Positions 12,282 to 24,201 are shown, counted from the stretch's first letter. The stretch: DNA of 64,000 bases from Bemisia tabaci (GCF_918797505.1 NC_092800.1:9016631-9080630), one strand, 5' to 3'. Program-made: numbers and translations. Notes: generated from the sequence alone by a model not told the origin.

Positions 12282-12689
12282 TAGAGTACCTATATGGAGA
12301 GAGTATGGCCACTGAGGTTACCACCTCCGATTGGCTCAGCCATCTTAAGCTAAATGGAGCCCTTAGGACCCAAAAATGGCGGACGCCATAAATTAATGTA
12401 ATGCAAAATGACTCAAAATGTAGTTTTCTTTGCTTATCGTAACGAGAAATTTACTCAAATGCACTCTTGCGACTTCTTTACATATTTTTAAGACTAATCG
12501 TGTGCAATTTTTGAGAAAAATTATCTTGAATGTAGTAAGGTTGGCAGCAAGTACGGTTGGTGGTAACCGTCAAAAGTTGGCAATGACCCCCCTCCCATCC
12601 ACAAAAACCAAAACAAAGCACCGCCATTTTTGGGTCCTAAGCCTCTCCATGGGGCCCAGTGGCCATACTCTCTCAATATAGGTACTCTA
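12282..12689. mobile_element. MULE-like foldback element b (408 bp, 10-bp TSD)
   Basis: The termini are TAGAGTACCTATATGGAGAG and its near-complement, extending inward through GAGTATGGCCACTG. It is flanked by a perfect 10-bp direct repeat, CCATTTTCAT, at 12272-12281 and 12690-12699. Long inverted repeats with a 9-10 bp duplication are the signature of Mutator-like elements. A second inner inverted pair (GGACCCAAAAATGGCGG and complement) extends the stem. No transposase is visible. Confidence 0.7.
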
Positions 12690-12699
12690 CCATTTTCAT

Positions 12700-14180
12700 C
12701 AACCCTATTCCACGTATTTCGGAGAGGCTTTGGCAACATGGGTACATGCGAGCATGTGACGAAAGCTGTGACCAACTGACACGGTGAGGCGGTGACGCGC
12801 CCGGCGAGGTGGCGGTGGCGGAGGCGGGTGGGTGCATCGTGCAGTCGGCGAAGTCGAAGATCAGGTTACGCCTGAATCAGGACTCCGGACACTTTCAGGT
12901 CTTCGCTCTCTTTCAGTGAGTTTTGTCAACAGACTTACATATTAGATTTAATTGTCCAAACTAATCCTCCAAACCTGCCCACTTCCTCGTTCCCACTTCC
13001 TCATCCTCTCTCCCCGTGACCCAATTCCTAGCGGGAAAAAGCAAAGAAAGAGACACCAAATTGGTGAAGAATGTTGCCTTCTAAAGACTAATCTCGCGGT
13101 CGGGAAATGAGAGTATTGTTGACGGATGACTTTCTAGAGGCGAAAAGTGAAACTCTCCACGGATGGAGAGATTGCGTACAGGAAGGGAGGCCTGACTCAA
13201 CGGAGGTAAAAGTTCATCAAAGCGATTTTTGTGGATTGAAAAGCTGATTTCAAGATTTTGGCGGTAAAATCTCTACACCGAGCAATAAAGTCAGTCTTAG
13301 TACGGTGTTCCATATCGGCCGCACTGCAGTGGCAGATCCAGATAGAGTCGGGGGGGGGGGGGGGCATGCGCTGAGGTTGAGTGGAGAGTCTGGGGGGACA
13401 TCCGCCAAAAGAAGGGAGTCCGGAAATTATTTTTTAAAAAAAGCCCTCTTAGATTGAATTTTATGCAGATTTAGCATACAATAAATTTGTGCATTATTTA
13501 AAAGTCGAAAATTGACGAATAAAACCTCTTTCAGCGTAATTTTATTTTAGTATATGGACTAAGTATTTATTTCTGCGGTGTTGAGTAACCTTTGGCTCGG
13601 TAAACTTTCGTTATATAGCTCTGTTTTGAAAGCATTTTCGAAAATTTGTCTTCATTTTTCATCTAAAGTGGGCCCAAAAATACCCCTAATCGATACCCCA
13701 TCTTCCATAAAATTTCATGTAAATTCATTTCATGAAAATCTCCATCTCTGAACACTTCCGAACAACCGAGGCTTACTAATATATTTCGTATAGGAACATA
13801 GACTAGATAGTCCAGTAACCCTAACCAATTGCAATTCGCGCTAGGTAGCAACACATCCATTTAATCAACACTTGTAATACAATTGATATTTATAGAGGCA
13901 GGCGGAGGATGCCTCCAAAACAGGTGTTGCCAACTTGCGCTACTCGCAACTGCCCTAAACCATATAGTTTCTTCTGTATCCTCAGGCTCGGACTGGCCAT
14001 AAGGCCAATCTGCCATTGGCAGATACGCCCCCTTGGCGCGCCAAAAACGCGCTTCTCTGACACATAGCAAAATAAGAAGAGAAAAAAAAAATACGATCGA
14101 GAATATCTGCGAAAAATGTCTTAAATGAACGAAAGAAGAGAGAGCTGGGTGTAAAGAAAGGTGCTTTTACGCATGATAGC
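12700..14180. other. Unassigned stretch with a GC-rich patch and a G run
   Basis: A GC-rich, GGCGGT-repetitive patch lies at about 12781-12850, well above the local composition. It could be an old promoter or 5' exon, but no open frame or splice site supports this. A run of about 15 G at 13351-13365 follows CAGTGGCAGATCCAG, which resembles a hAT-type terminus; I found no partner end. Otherwise no gene is seen. Confidence 0.4.
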
Positions 14181-14350
14181 GACGAACAGAGGTCCAATAA
14201 CTACTTTCTGAAGCGTAAACACTTTTCTGTGAAATTTTCACCTTTTTGTTGACATACAGGCGCTTTAATGGTGAACAGAGGTCCAATAACTACTTTCTGC
14301 AGCGTAAACACTTTTCTGTGAAACTTTCACCTATTTGTTGACATTCAACA
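14181..14350. repeat. Tandem duplication, period about 89 bp
   Basis: The block beginning GAACAGAGGTCCAATAACTA at 14184 is repeated from about 14273, including TTTCTG...GCGTAAACACTTTTCTG and TTTGTTGACAT. The two units differ at a few positions. No coding content is recognised. Confidence 0.8.
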
Positions 14351-15487
14351 TACCCCTCCTTCATTCGCTACATGTAACTCCCTCAGAGGCGATAGTCGGT
14401 TCGAATTTTAGACGTACGCACCCTTTATAGACCTCTTGAGAGACCTTTAAACATATTTCTTCCTTTTCAAAATGACTATTGATTTGGACATACCATAGCA
14501 TGTCTCGGGCAAACTTAACCTTAATTTATCTCGAAATTCAAAAATAAGAGACATCGAAAGTGTAAACGCGATAAAACTATTCGCGCAAGATGGATGTCCA
14601 CATTGCATATGAAAAATGTAAGACGCGATGGCGTGAGTTGTGAGCTCGCAAAGCTCTGCTATATGCTACTAGTTTAGAGCACCATTACGAATTAGACAAG
14701 CGCAAACAAACACAATATGGAAATAAAGCGAGAGAAAGGATGATCGTTAACGACGGCGCAGAGATACAACTATTCGTACTTGATGGACCTCCGTGCTGCA
14801 TCTGAAAAATTGAAGGCGCGATGATGCGAAGCGTGAGCTCTCACTGCTCCGCTTGCTGTCAATGAGGTGTCGCTCAGATTCGGTAGAAAAGTTGAAGAAG
14901 ATACCCGAACACATCTCTCCTACCTTCGGCTGTGTTACTCACGTAGTGCTTGAAGCACAATTACGATTAAGACAAACGCTAACAAACACAGTATAGATGT
15001 AGAGGGAGGGAAGAGATGCGCGTTTACTCGAAATTGCAAGAAAATTGCGCTGAGCATGTCAGAAACATCCAGAGTCTACTACTCAACAGAAAATTTGATG
15101 CAGAATGCCACGCTTATTCACATTTACCTCGTCTGCACGTCTGCGTCTGTTGATAGTTTTCTAAGTTATTTGCTGGCATAGACACTGCGCTTGATTTTAA
15201 ATGGGTACAGAAGCCAATTTAGATTTGACCACCTTGAATGGGGCAGTAGCGAGGAATTTTTGCAAGGGTGTAGTAAAGTTGTTCGTATGTAAAATGTCAT
15301 TAAAAAATCATAGAGTTCATTAAAAGTCAAAAAAATCATTCTTAAGAGGAGAAAAAGCTGATGAAAATCCGACAGTTAATTTGACGTAGCAAAAGCTAAG
15401 TAGCGGCATACTTCACGCCGTGTTTTCAAAAATTAAACTGACATAATGGGTGCTGCCGACTCTTTGGACCGATAAATATCTACCTGG
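14351..15487. other. Unassigned stretch
   Basis: Two diverged blocks resemble each other: about 14650-14720 and about 14940-15020 both carry GCACAATTACGA/AGACAA...GC...AACAAACACA. This suggests an old duplication. No gene is recognised. Confidence 0.4.
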
Positions 15488-16299
15488 CAGGGCTGGATTA
15501 AGGGGGTGGCCATATGGGCCGCGGCTCATGGCGGCAAATCTAGGGGGCGGCAAATTTTGCAAATTTTTTAAATGTAGGTTAAAAAAAAATCGGATTTAGA
15601 AAAAAAAATTACAAACGAGAAAAGGCTACAAAGTCTCTCATTTACTGAGAGTATAGTAATTTCTAATGTTGTCGTCTTTCAGTGATACAAGAGACAGCAC
15701 CTTTAATTAGTCGAGTTAAGAGAGAAACCAAACACACAATTTGGACTTAGGGAGAAATAATGACGAGGACTTGAGATGAAAAGGAGAAGCCCTCGGCGCG
15801 GCAATCGGCATGTAACACATATTAGCGCCTACAAGACCGCACGAATACTTCACGCATTACATCAAACACAGTGCGGTTATTGTGGTGAGCATAGCGCCTA
15901 CAAGACTGCGTGAATACTTCACGCAATGCGCCAGACACGGTGCGGTCGGCGCGGCGGAGGAAGTTAAAATCATTAAACCAAATTTTGTGTTTGTTCTTTC
16001 ATACTTTTTCCGTTCATTTCTTATGAATGGAAGGCCTTGTCCATTAGAGATAGGTTTACGAAACTTGACTTTCGCGCAAAGTTCCGTGACCTTTTGCTAG
16101 TAGCGTTGACAGGGATTTCCCAAAAAATGTGTTCAACACGAGTAAATGCGTCTTATGCACCATTCCCCCGCTGGCACGTTCACTTGATGGTTTTTATTAA
16201 TGTTTCAAAACGAATGGCGGCAAAATACAGCGGCAAAATAGAGGTTTCGCGGCAAAATACAGGCGGCCCATGGGCGGCAAGTAGGAAAATCCGGCCCTG
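15488..16299 (+). mobile_element. hAT-like non-autonomous transposon, copy 3 (812 bp)
   Basis: It starts CAGGGCTGGATTAAGGGGG and ends AAAATCCGGCCCTG. It is collinear with copy 2. The flanking 8-mers (CTACCTGG and ATGACAAT) do not match, so the duplication is lost, or the locus was rearranged after insertion. It contains two ~60-bp internal units near 15825-15950. Confidence 0.8.
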
Positions 16300-16309
16300 A
16301 TGACAATAA

Positions 16310-16540
16310 AGTAATAGACAAAGGAAAAATGGAGCAGTCTTATCGGCTGGGACGGGCGTTTGTCATAGACTAAGGGGGAAAATGATGGATTAACTGAAGG
16401 GTCCCTTATGGGTTGCCGTTAGTCAGTCTACCTCTACATACGCATTACTTACCGCCCTCGTCCATTGCAACCATAAGCTTCGTCCAGTAAGATCGCTCCA
16501 TTTTACCTTGGTCCTCTTAGTCTATCGCTTTGTCTATCAA
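16310..16540. mobile_element. ~230-bp foldback, termini TAATAGACAAAG
   Basis: The left reads TAATAGACAAAGG...AAAATGGAGC and the right is a near-complement (GCTCCATTTT...CTTTGTCTATCA). Internal complementary segments also pair imperfectly. It sits only about 10 bp beyond hAT-like copy 3. The family is unknown. Confidence 0.55.
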
Positions 16541-18491
16541 TTTCAATAATCAGCCCGCTAATATGCTCAACGTAATTTTCGCGCAATTTTACTCGTAAAA
16601 AATTACTCAGGTGGCTGTAAGTCTTGTGCACGACAGACCAACGTTAAATTTTTAAACTCGGATCCGGCAGAGACAGAATGGGTTGTGCGTTCCTGCCGGA
16701 CTCAACACACTGAAGAAAAATAATTAAACATAGTATTGATATTTTTTTTGCGAAATATTCGAAGACGAGATTAAACCGAAACAGCATTATATGAGAGAGA
16801 AATGTCCACGGATTTAAATATTTTGACAAAAGTAAAATGGCAATTGGTGATGAATAATGCAAAGAGTTCAGACGCTGAAATATATTGTATCCGTGCATAA
16901 AACAGGAAACTGATAGCTGACAATTTAATTTGATTATAATAATATTTAATGACCTGTCAAACATGCTTTATGAAAAAATTGATGGTCAAAAAAACACACC
17001 CATCGCCGCCCTTTCAAAACACGCCTTTCACCGACAAATGCGAGCTAGGAGTTGGTTGGAATAAGTGGACGAATACCTATCATTAATCTCCTTTCCTTCG
17101 AAATACTAACACTTGACGAAAGTGAAGATTATGTCTAACGATCGGCTTAAACGGCACGGTCAAGACAAAGGTATTTAGTTCTATCTTTCCTCAAACCTTG
17201 AGATTTTTTTTCATTGATTTGTACGTTTTGACCAACTTTTTTCTTTATTCTCAGTCAGGATTAAAAACTTTTTTCCTGTTTTTATACGTCCATAAAACAG
17301 AAAAAAAGTAAGTCCAGTGGTAGTCTCGTAAAATGCATTTAAATTTAGAGCTGTGCCATTGCGACTTTAACCGTTGACACTTTTCATTGATCTTTACATT
17401 GTACTGTTGTCTGTTGCATTGTTGTCCGTTAGTTGTTATTTTGTTTTTGTTCCTTGCTCCAAATGATGGAGAATTTATCCCTCTAGACTGCGGAATACCT
17501 ACCTCACTTCATTTTTTTCCTACCATTTCCACCCTCCAGCCCTTTGCAGGACTCCATCACAAATGCAGAGTGTTCCAAAAGTCCAGCCCCCCCCCCCCCT
17601 AACCATCTTTCTTTTTTGAACCGTTCGAGATTAAAAAAACGAAACTTTGAGAATGTTTATATCTCAAAGGGTGCCATCTTCTGAGGGGGTCAACATTTTG
17701 GCTAATCCCTCGGGAGGAGAAGACAATTTTTTTTTCAAATAACAACCCCTACCTTGTGATGTCTCATTTTAAGAACACATTATGACATAAGAATTTTGGT
17801 GCAAATCGTAGATCAATATCTTAAATTTTGACTGAGCTAGGTCAAAGGCCAAATCTGACCTGTTTTCAAAATATCATAACTCCGGTTCAAACCATCGTAG
17901 AAAAAATATGAAGCGGAAAAAATAATCTTAAGGGGAGTTTCGGACCCCCAAATGCGTCAGTTAAATAGTCACACGATTTTCCGGCAAAATTAGCCAATAT
18001 TCCTTAACTTTGCCTCAACATTACCTCGGTAAGTTCAGAATTAGTTTAAAATTACGTTCTCAAGTCCCGAAATTTCGCTTTTTTAACTCAGCCCGTTCCA
18101 TACAACCGAGGTTTTTTCTCCAGACATTGTCCTGTACTGTGCAATGTAAAATCATAAAAATAACGCATAAAGCATAAATCGCCTGAGGCGCGAAGCGTTT
18201 CGAGGAGCGGACCACGAGGCAGTTAGGGCGCGCGCGTGCGCCGGGGAGGGGGGGTCATCATAATAAAAGAAGTTCGATGTCCGAACACTTTTTTCTTTCC
18301 GAATAAGTTCATTCGAAGGATTTGGCAAAAGCACGGCTTGAATGAGCGTCTATATGACAAATCGTTACCCCTCTGGCGTATCTTAATTTTCACGTGAACC
18401 CTGTTTCACACATAAAACTATACTTTCGGGGGCTCAAGTGGTGGTCGAGTTACTGTCTTACGTCAGAGAAGCGTCGAAATAGCCCATGAAC
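16541..18491. other. Unassigned stretch with repeat fragments
   Basis: No gene recognised. The block around 17560-18000 begins GAGTGTTCCAAAAGTCC plus a C run, and a related start is seen near 60583. It probably belongs to a dispersed repeat of unknown class. At 18180-18245 a GC-rich segment resembles another at 21907-21970. Confidence 0.35.
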
Positions 18492-18637
18492 AATTGGACT
18501 GCATTTTGCAATTTGGAACTACAGATTCTGGCTCTTCTGGAGAAACACTTATGTGCATAGAGAAACTAATGGCAAATACGTTGTTTTTAAACCGGGCTAG
18601 AATTCATAGTTCTAAATTGCAAAATGTAGTCCAATTG
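18492..18637 (+). mobile_element. MITE, family TTGGACTGCATTTTGC, copy B
   Basis: It carries intact inverted ends (CAATTGGACTGCATTTTGC and its complement) and the conserved family middle. It lies 6 bp from the 4-bp-TSD MITE that starts at 18644. Confidence 0.75.
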
Positions 18638-18643
18638 AACACT

Positions 18644-18895
18644 CTGCCGGGTGAGGTAAAAACGCCGTATAAGCTGTCGAATGTTGCCAAACTTCCCCTC
18701 AGAAAAGATTAATTTTTGAGGAAAGTTATGAACATTTTTCCTTGAAATTGTCAAAATTTGCAGATCAAAATACGAGCTAGATCCTTGGAAAAATTGGAAG
18801 GAAGTATTCACAAATTTTCCGGAAAATTCATGATTCGTCAAAGGAAATTTGGCGATGTCTGATGGCTAATACGGCGTTCTTCCATAGCACAGCAG
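18644..18895. mobile_element. ~250-bp MITE, family CTGCCGTGCTAAGG (4-bp TSD), copy 1
   Basis: The degenerate termini are CTGCCGGGTGAGG and CATAGCACAGCAG. It is flanked by a perfect 4-bp duplication, CACT, at 18640-18643 and 18896-18899. The interior is typical of the family: AATGTTGCCAAA, TTGAGGAAAGTTATGA, and TTTTTCCTTGAAA, then the complements. Confidence 0.8.
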
Positions 18896-18984
18896 CACTG
18901 CTCTCCGACTATGATGCTCCGTGATCAACAAAAGGTGCTCAAAATCAGTTGGACGTACTTATATCAGAAGAAACTATGTAAATA

Positions 18985-19490
18985 CTAGGGGGCTGTGCCC
19001 AGTAGCCGCTACGCGGCCCAACCCCCAGAGGGCGCTTCCTATTAACAGACCAAGATTCAACATTTCCCGCTCACTTCAATTTTCCGCTAAATTTGAAATT
19101 CCCGCCATTTTTCATTGGCAGGAATTTCAAATTTTGGCCCCCTTTCTAAGCTCTCTGTTCTCCTCTATTACAAAAAAATCTGGGTCTTTTTTCCAAAATC
19201 TGATTAAAGCGGGCTCATCTAAGGACTATCACCTGTCAATAACCGCAAAAATCATAGAAATCGGCCGAGTAAAACGCTCAAACGAACTATGACAAAAAAT
19301 AAAAAATTACATTGTTTAAATCGGAGAATTCGCAACTTTACCAAGTAATTTAAAAAAAAAACCTGGGTCCCATTTTCAAAATCTGAATAAAATGGGCACA
19401 TTTAGAAACAATTGCCTGTCGATAGCCGCAAAAATCATAAAAATCGGCCCGGTAGCACGCTGGAACTAAGCGTTACCAGATACGCAAATT
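18985..19490. repeat. Diverged tandem block with GC-rich head
   Basis: A GC-rich head (GGGGGCTGTGCCCAGTAGCC) is followed by two units about 200 bp apart. Each contains CCTGGGT/CTGGGTC..., CAAAATCTGA, ACCTGTC/GCCTGTC, CCGCAAAAATCAT and AAATCGGCC (about 19170-19270 and 19360-19460). The motif AAATCGGCCC near the end is common in insect repeat consensus sequences. The class is unknown. Confidence 0.5.
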
Positions 19491-19940
19491 TAAGAGGTCT
19501 CGGAGCTTATAGTAAGATAAATCAAATAAAGAAGAACTATGTGAAGGATCATCGGCGTGCTCTATAGTTCCTTTTTCACCGAATTCGTACATCGTTGTAC
19601 GTTCAGCACATCGTTCCTTTCAGCGCAAATGCGTCTGGTTCATCGCTTCGATGCAGAAAGAGCATAATTACATCTTGAGATGAGCCCTGTATTCCCAGCG
19701 ACTCCACGCTCTTCAAAGCTCCATCGATAATGAGACACGGCTTTATTTCAGCGCAGCCGCGAGCTGCAAGCAGCATTAAGATTGTCATTAAAACACGGAA
19801 CAGTTATGTAAGCGCCATCGTCGATGCATGGCGTCTCGGGACTTCATTTCAATCTCACCTTCAATCGCAGCTTGTCGGTCAAGGTTGGAGAAAAATATGA
19901 TGGATCTAGTCTGCAGAGGCTGGAGCATCAGACTCCTCTA

Positions 19941-20190
19941 CTGCCGCGCTAAGGAAGAACGGCGTATGAACATTCGAGAGTTGCCTTTACTTCGATAAAA
20001 GGATTATTCTTGAGGAAAGTTATGAGTATTTTTCCTTGAAATTTTCAAAATCTTTATGTGAGCTCGCGAACAATATTATCTGAAAAATTGGGAGGAAAGT
20101 AGTTATAAGTTTACCAGGAAACTCGCGGTTTTTGAAAGGAAATTTGGCAACGCCTGAAGATTCATACGACGTTTTTCCTTAGCACGGCAG
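19941..20190. mobile_element. 4-bp-TSD MITE family, copy 2
   Basis: The termini are CTGCCGCGCTAAGGAAGAAC and TTTTTCCTTAGCACGGCAG. The flanks TCTA/TCTG match at three of four bases. Internal family motifs are conserved. Confidence 0.8.
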
Positions 20191-20833
20191 TCTGCAACAG
20201 TGTTGCCTGAGTCCGGGGGCTGCCGGACGACATTGCCGATCTGCGTACGGAAATTCGCTCTCCCCGAGGAAAATCCGGTTCGTTATCGTGAGGAAATCGA
20301 TTTTCCAGTCGGTTTGTGGTCGCGGCGAGACGGAGAATTGGCACGAGAGGATTGCATTTGACTAAATAGGCTGAGCTTGGAAGGAATGTGCCGGGTGTGT
20401 ATTTACGTAAATATTTGCGAGGGGATAAAAATTGCAAAATTTGGAAAATGAAAACAGGATTTGACTACGAAAGAAGTATCACATTCGATACGGAAATAAT
20501 CCATCTGTATCTGCGGAGGGAAGGGGGGGGGCTAAAAATGTGTTTATCGATACATCACTATGTATTGAAGCATGTGGATGAATCTTCGTGGATTTGAATT
20601 GCTAGAGTATATTTTTAGAGAGGTATATTGCTGGCCGAAGCGTGAAACCACATATTTTTTATTGGAGTGTTTCGAAATTTCCGCTTCTATTTTATATTTA
20701 TGAAGAGAACCAACTGCACATCTTGAAAGTCATACAGAATATTTTGCTGACGGAGAGGAGAAATCAAAGCATTCCTCAAGAAATTGCGATGACTAGTTCT
20801 CCAAAGAAACAGCAAAAGTATGGCAGGAAATCT
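20191..20833. other. Unassigned stretch
   Basis: No gene or clear repeat recognised. A short G run lies near 20523-20530. Open frames on both strands overlap each other and show no family resemblance. Confidence 0.4.
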
Positions 20834-21815
20834 GCAATGGAGATGTTGCATGTGTGAGGGATTTGCGATTTGATTGTTTATTATCACGTAAAAGTTTGCG
20901 CGAAACACGATAGTGCCACTGGTTTTCCCTGAAATCAACTCCTAAGCTCATAAAAAGCTCTCAAAGTTGAGGCAAAATGGAGGGGAAATCTCACGCTATC
21001 CTGAGAGTCCACGTCTACATCAAGACAAACTCTCCATGCAAAGATAGGGAACAAATACATTGACAGGGCTGCCACTTTATTTGGGGACTCCAAAACTGAA
21101 AACACGGCAACCCTGCTAATGTATTTGTTCCCTATCTTTGCATGGAGAGTTTGTCTTGATGTAGACGTGGACTCTCAGGATAGCGTGGGACATCCCCTCC
21201 ATTTTGGTCTAAACTTCACTGAAAAAAAAGGATTGCTAATTCACCGATTTAGGGTGGAGCAAAATTTGCTTCACTTCGTAAAGCTTTCTTATCCGTGCAC
21301 GGTGTTGAATCAAGTGAACGACTAGCACGAATTGCTACACCGATTTGCTACATCTGCGCGCCTTCATGCAGTTAATCTTGCATCGAGTGGCTTGGAAGTG
21401 TAACTGCATTTTTTGGTATTGGTACTTTGCGAACAGTAAAAATAGCTCAATAGTTAGGCTGAAATAGCGGAATTTACGGAAAAATAGCGAAATTTACGGA
21501 AGAATAACTAAAAAGGTAACAGACGTAGCTTTTCAGAGAGCAAAATCACCTACACGCGTGTGAGTAAGTTAGCTGAAATTTGTGCAGCGATTTTACCTGC
21601 ATGGTTTGCACGTTCGTTTTTTAGCTACACCATGCCATGAAATACTCGCGTGCACGGCAATTTCAGCAATATTTTTTTTTCAGTGTTTGAGAGCTTTTCT
21701 TGAGCTCGGGAGATGATTTCAGAGAAAACCAGGGGCACCATCGTGCTTCTCGCGAACTTTTACATAAGAATCAATGGTCAAATCGCGAATCCCTCACACA
21801 TGCAACACCTCCATT
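20834..21815. mobile_element. ~510-bp foldback (GATGTTGCATGTGTGAG family), split by a nested insertion
   Basis: The left end GATGTTGCATGTGTGAG pairs with CTCACACATGCAACA at the right. The stem continues through GTGCCACTGGTTTTCCCTGA and the block TGAGAGTCCACGTCTACATC around a short centre (GGCAGCC.../GGCAACCC). A second copy at 24202-24700 is uninterrupted and inverted in its centre. Here a 469-bp element (21217-21685) has inserted into the right arm, so the arms are offset. Confidence 0.75.
21217..21685. mobile_element. 469-bp nested insertion with CACTGAAAAAAAA termini
   Basis: The boundaries are clear because the intact sister copy at 24202-24700 reads straight through: AACTTTGAGAG there, versus AACTT-insert-TTTGAGAG here. 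The ends are CACTGAAAAAAAAGGATTGC and the near-complement (GCAATA...TTTTCAGTG). The duplicated target is TT (2 bp). It shares its terminal motif with elements at 26472, 28882 and 31776. Confidence 0.75.
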
Positions 21816-22436
21816 GTCTGGCATTGTCTTTGGCTCTCGAACGAAGCTTCACTCTAATCTTACTCTATGGTTATGGAATGGAATCATAAGAGTAGCGCGT
21901 ATGCATGCATAACGCCTGCGGCGCCAAGCGCTTCGGGGGGTTGGACTGCGAAGCGGTCAAAGGGCGTTCCCCCTGGGTCTTATTGTAAAAGTTCAAGAAC
22001 TTCCGACTAATTGGTAGCACCTGATCGGAACCGTTGCTGCCGATTGTTGAGTATAATCCAATTTCCCTCCACTCGAACTTACGTAACTTTTCACGAGACT
22101 ACAACTTTGTCGGAAGCTTCAACACGTGCCTTACGTCGCGGATTGATGTCATTTAGCAGGGTTACATAACCTTTTTTACGCTTCGTTTTATTTGAAAAGT
22201 TGCGTCACGGTTGTGTATTTTTGGTGCTGAGGGTTTAATGAGGACATTTTTCATTTTACATTGTACGCTTAATCCTCTTCTGAGTAATCAACGTCCTCTA
22301 ACGCGGCGACGAGTGAGTGAGAACTACCATCGTCAATCCGGCGATGAAAATTATCAGCGTTTAATCATCGTACTGAGATAGAAAACTCCAGAACTCCTTA
22401 AAAATGATGCATCTGCACTCAGGGCTGCAGCGGATG
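21816..22436. other. Unassigned stretch with a GC-rich segment
   Basis: A GC-rich segment at 21907-21970 (GCGGCGCCAAGCGCTTCGGG) resembles 18180-18245. No gene recognised. Confidence 0.35.
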
Positions 22437-22580
22437 ATTCGGACTTCATATTGCAATTAGGAACTACAATTTCTGGCTCATCCGTAAAAACACATTTGTC
22501 TGTAGAGAAATTAATGGTACATACGTTGTTTTTAAAATGAGCCAGAAATTGTGGCTTTTACTTACAGAATGTAGTCCAGT
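22437..22580 (+). mobile_element. MITE, family TTGGACTGCATTTTGC, copy C
   Basis: A diverged copy starting TCGGACTTCATATTGCAATT and ending AGAATGTAGTCCAGT. It abuts copy D head to tail. Confidence 0.7.
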
Positions 22581-22714
22581 TGGACTTCATTTTGCAATTC
22601 GGAACTATAATTTCTGGCTCATCCGACAAAACATATATGTGCGTAGGAAAACTTACGTTGTTATGAAACTGAACCAGAACTTATAGTTCCTAATCGCAGA
22701 ATGCAGTCCAGTTA
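22579..22714 (+). mobile_element. MITE, family TTGGACTGCATTTTGC, copy D
   Basis: It starts GTTGGACTTCATTTTGCAAT and ends AGAATGCAGTCCAGTTAG. It is the same orientation as copy C, immediately adjacent, and more similar to it than to A or B. Confidence 0.7.
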
Positions 22715-23305
22715 GTCTTAGCAGAAAGGATCAAACCAAGTCACGTTTTCATTAAAAAAAAAAAAAAACTTAGGTTGGTTTGGTTATTTTCTGCTATAAA
22801 CTCGGTCAAGTAATTGTTTTTATGTAAACAGCGGATTTGATACTCTTGAAGCCAATCGGTGAGGGGAAAGGAGCGAAGGATGACCGGGGGTCAAACAAAA
22901 AAAAGATGGGCACCCTTGAGGAGTAAAGATGTTTATATTACGGTTGAGGTTAAAATCACAAAATATCTAACCATCCTGCGAAAACCTTAGCTCTCAGAGG
23001 CAATTTTTCCCGAGGGGCGATTTCCTGATTGAAACATCCGGTGTTAAAGTTTTTGTAAGAATATACTTTGTCTCGTATTAAAGAGAGGATCCGAACATAG
23101 TGTGAAGAGGTATACATTCACTCAGCAAGTTTAACATTATACTTTGACTCAAAAAAATTGACCAATAATAGCTCAATTCATAATACTTCGATATTGAGAC
23201 CCCAATCCCGGTGCAAAAGTCAAAAATTTCGGAGTGAATTTCAGAGCGCTTTTCAGTCCAGGGAGCTTATTTTGCCCTGAAAACCTCGAGTTTTATAAAC
23301 GAGAA
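22715..23305. other. Unassigned stretch
   Basis: Contains an A run at about 22755-22768. No gene or clear repeat recognised. Confidence 0.4.
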
Positions 23306-23556
23306 CTGCGTGCTAAGTAGGAAAGCCGTATAAGCCACCAGGTGTTGCTGGATTTCCTCCGACAAATCACGAATTATCAGGCAAATTTTTGAATATTTCT
23401 CCTCAAATTTTTCACTGGATCCCGTACGAAATTTGATCTAAAAAATCTGAAAATTTCAAGGAAAAATATTCGTAACTTTCCTCAAAAATACATATTTTCA
23501 AAGAAGAAATTCGGCAACATTGAATGCTTCAACAACGTTTCTACTTAGCATGGCAG
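23306..23556. mobile_element. 4-bp-TSD MITE family, copy 3
   Basis: The termini are CTGCGTGCTAAGTAGGAAAG and TTCTACTTAGCATGGCAG. It is flanked by a perfect duplication, AGAA, on both sides. The interior includes TGTTGCTGGATTTCC and the complement arms. Confidence 0.8.
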
Positions 23557-24201
23557 AGAAGTGACATAAGCTCTTAAAGAGCGTGAAGAGAGAAGAGTCT
23601 GCTCCAAACTGGAATCACTCCACTTGTTTGGGAGTGAAATAGGCTTTGAAGTGACATGCACTCCGAATTTCACTTTGAAATGTTTAATAGTATGGATCGT
23701 CGCATATTCAAGCGGGGACACAATTGATTGAGGAGGTTTAAGTAAAATTATGAACTGTTGCACATGCACATACTGCATGATCTACGAGGATAATAGACAA
23801 TAATAAATTCAATCGCGGCCTTCGGAAAGCACTTTAGACGTCGTTGCTCGTGCACAACTCCCGTCGCAGTGTGCAGGTCAGGCAGGTTGTTAGTGCCCTG
23901 TCGCACAATAATCCCGGATTAAAAATGTGGATAAATGAGAGGACGCACTGAGAAATTTTAACCGGTTCACAGGGAGGCTAGTCAATGTGAGCAAGACGAG
24001 GAAAACTGAGAAATAACTATCGTGAGTAAAAGTAAGCGACCCTGAGTAAAAACTATTCGAGTGTTACGGTTAAGGCACGTGCTTGCCTAGCCGGCAACTT
24101 GAATAAAAGGCACTTTCCTTTTTTGAATCAGGCCGAGCTTCCGCCTAGCCCAGCCGCCTGATTTAACAATACATATCCACCGAACTGATGTGAATTCAAG
24201 G
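23557..24201. other. Unassigned stretch
   Basis: No gene or repeat recognised. Minus-strand open frames at 23545-23778 and 24087-24281 overlap neighbouring repeats and look like chance. Confidence 0.4.
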
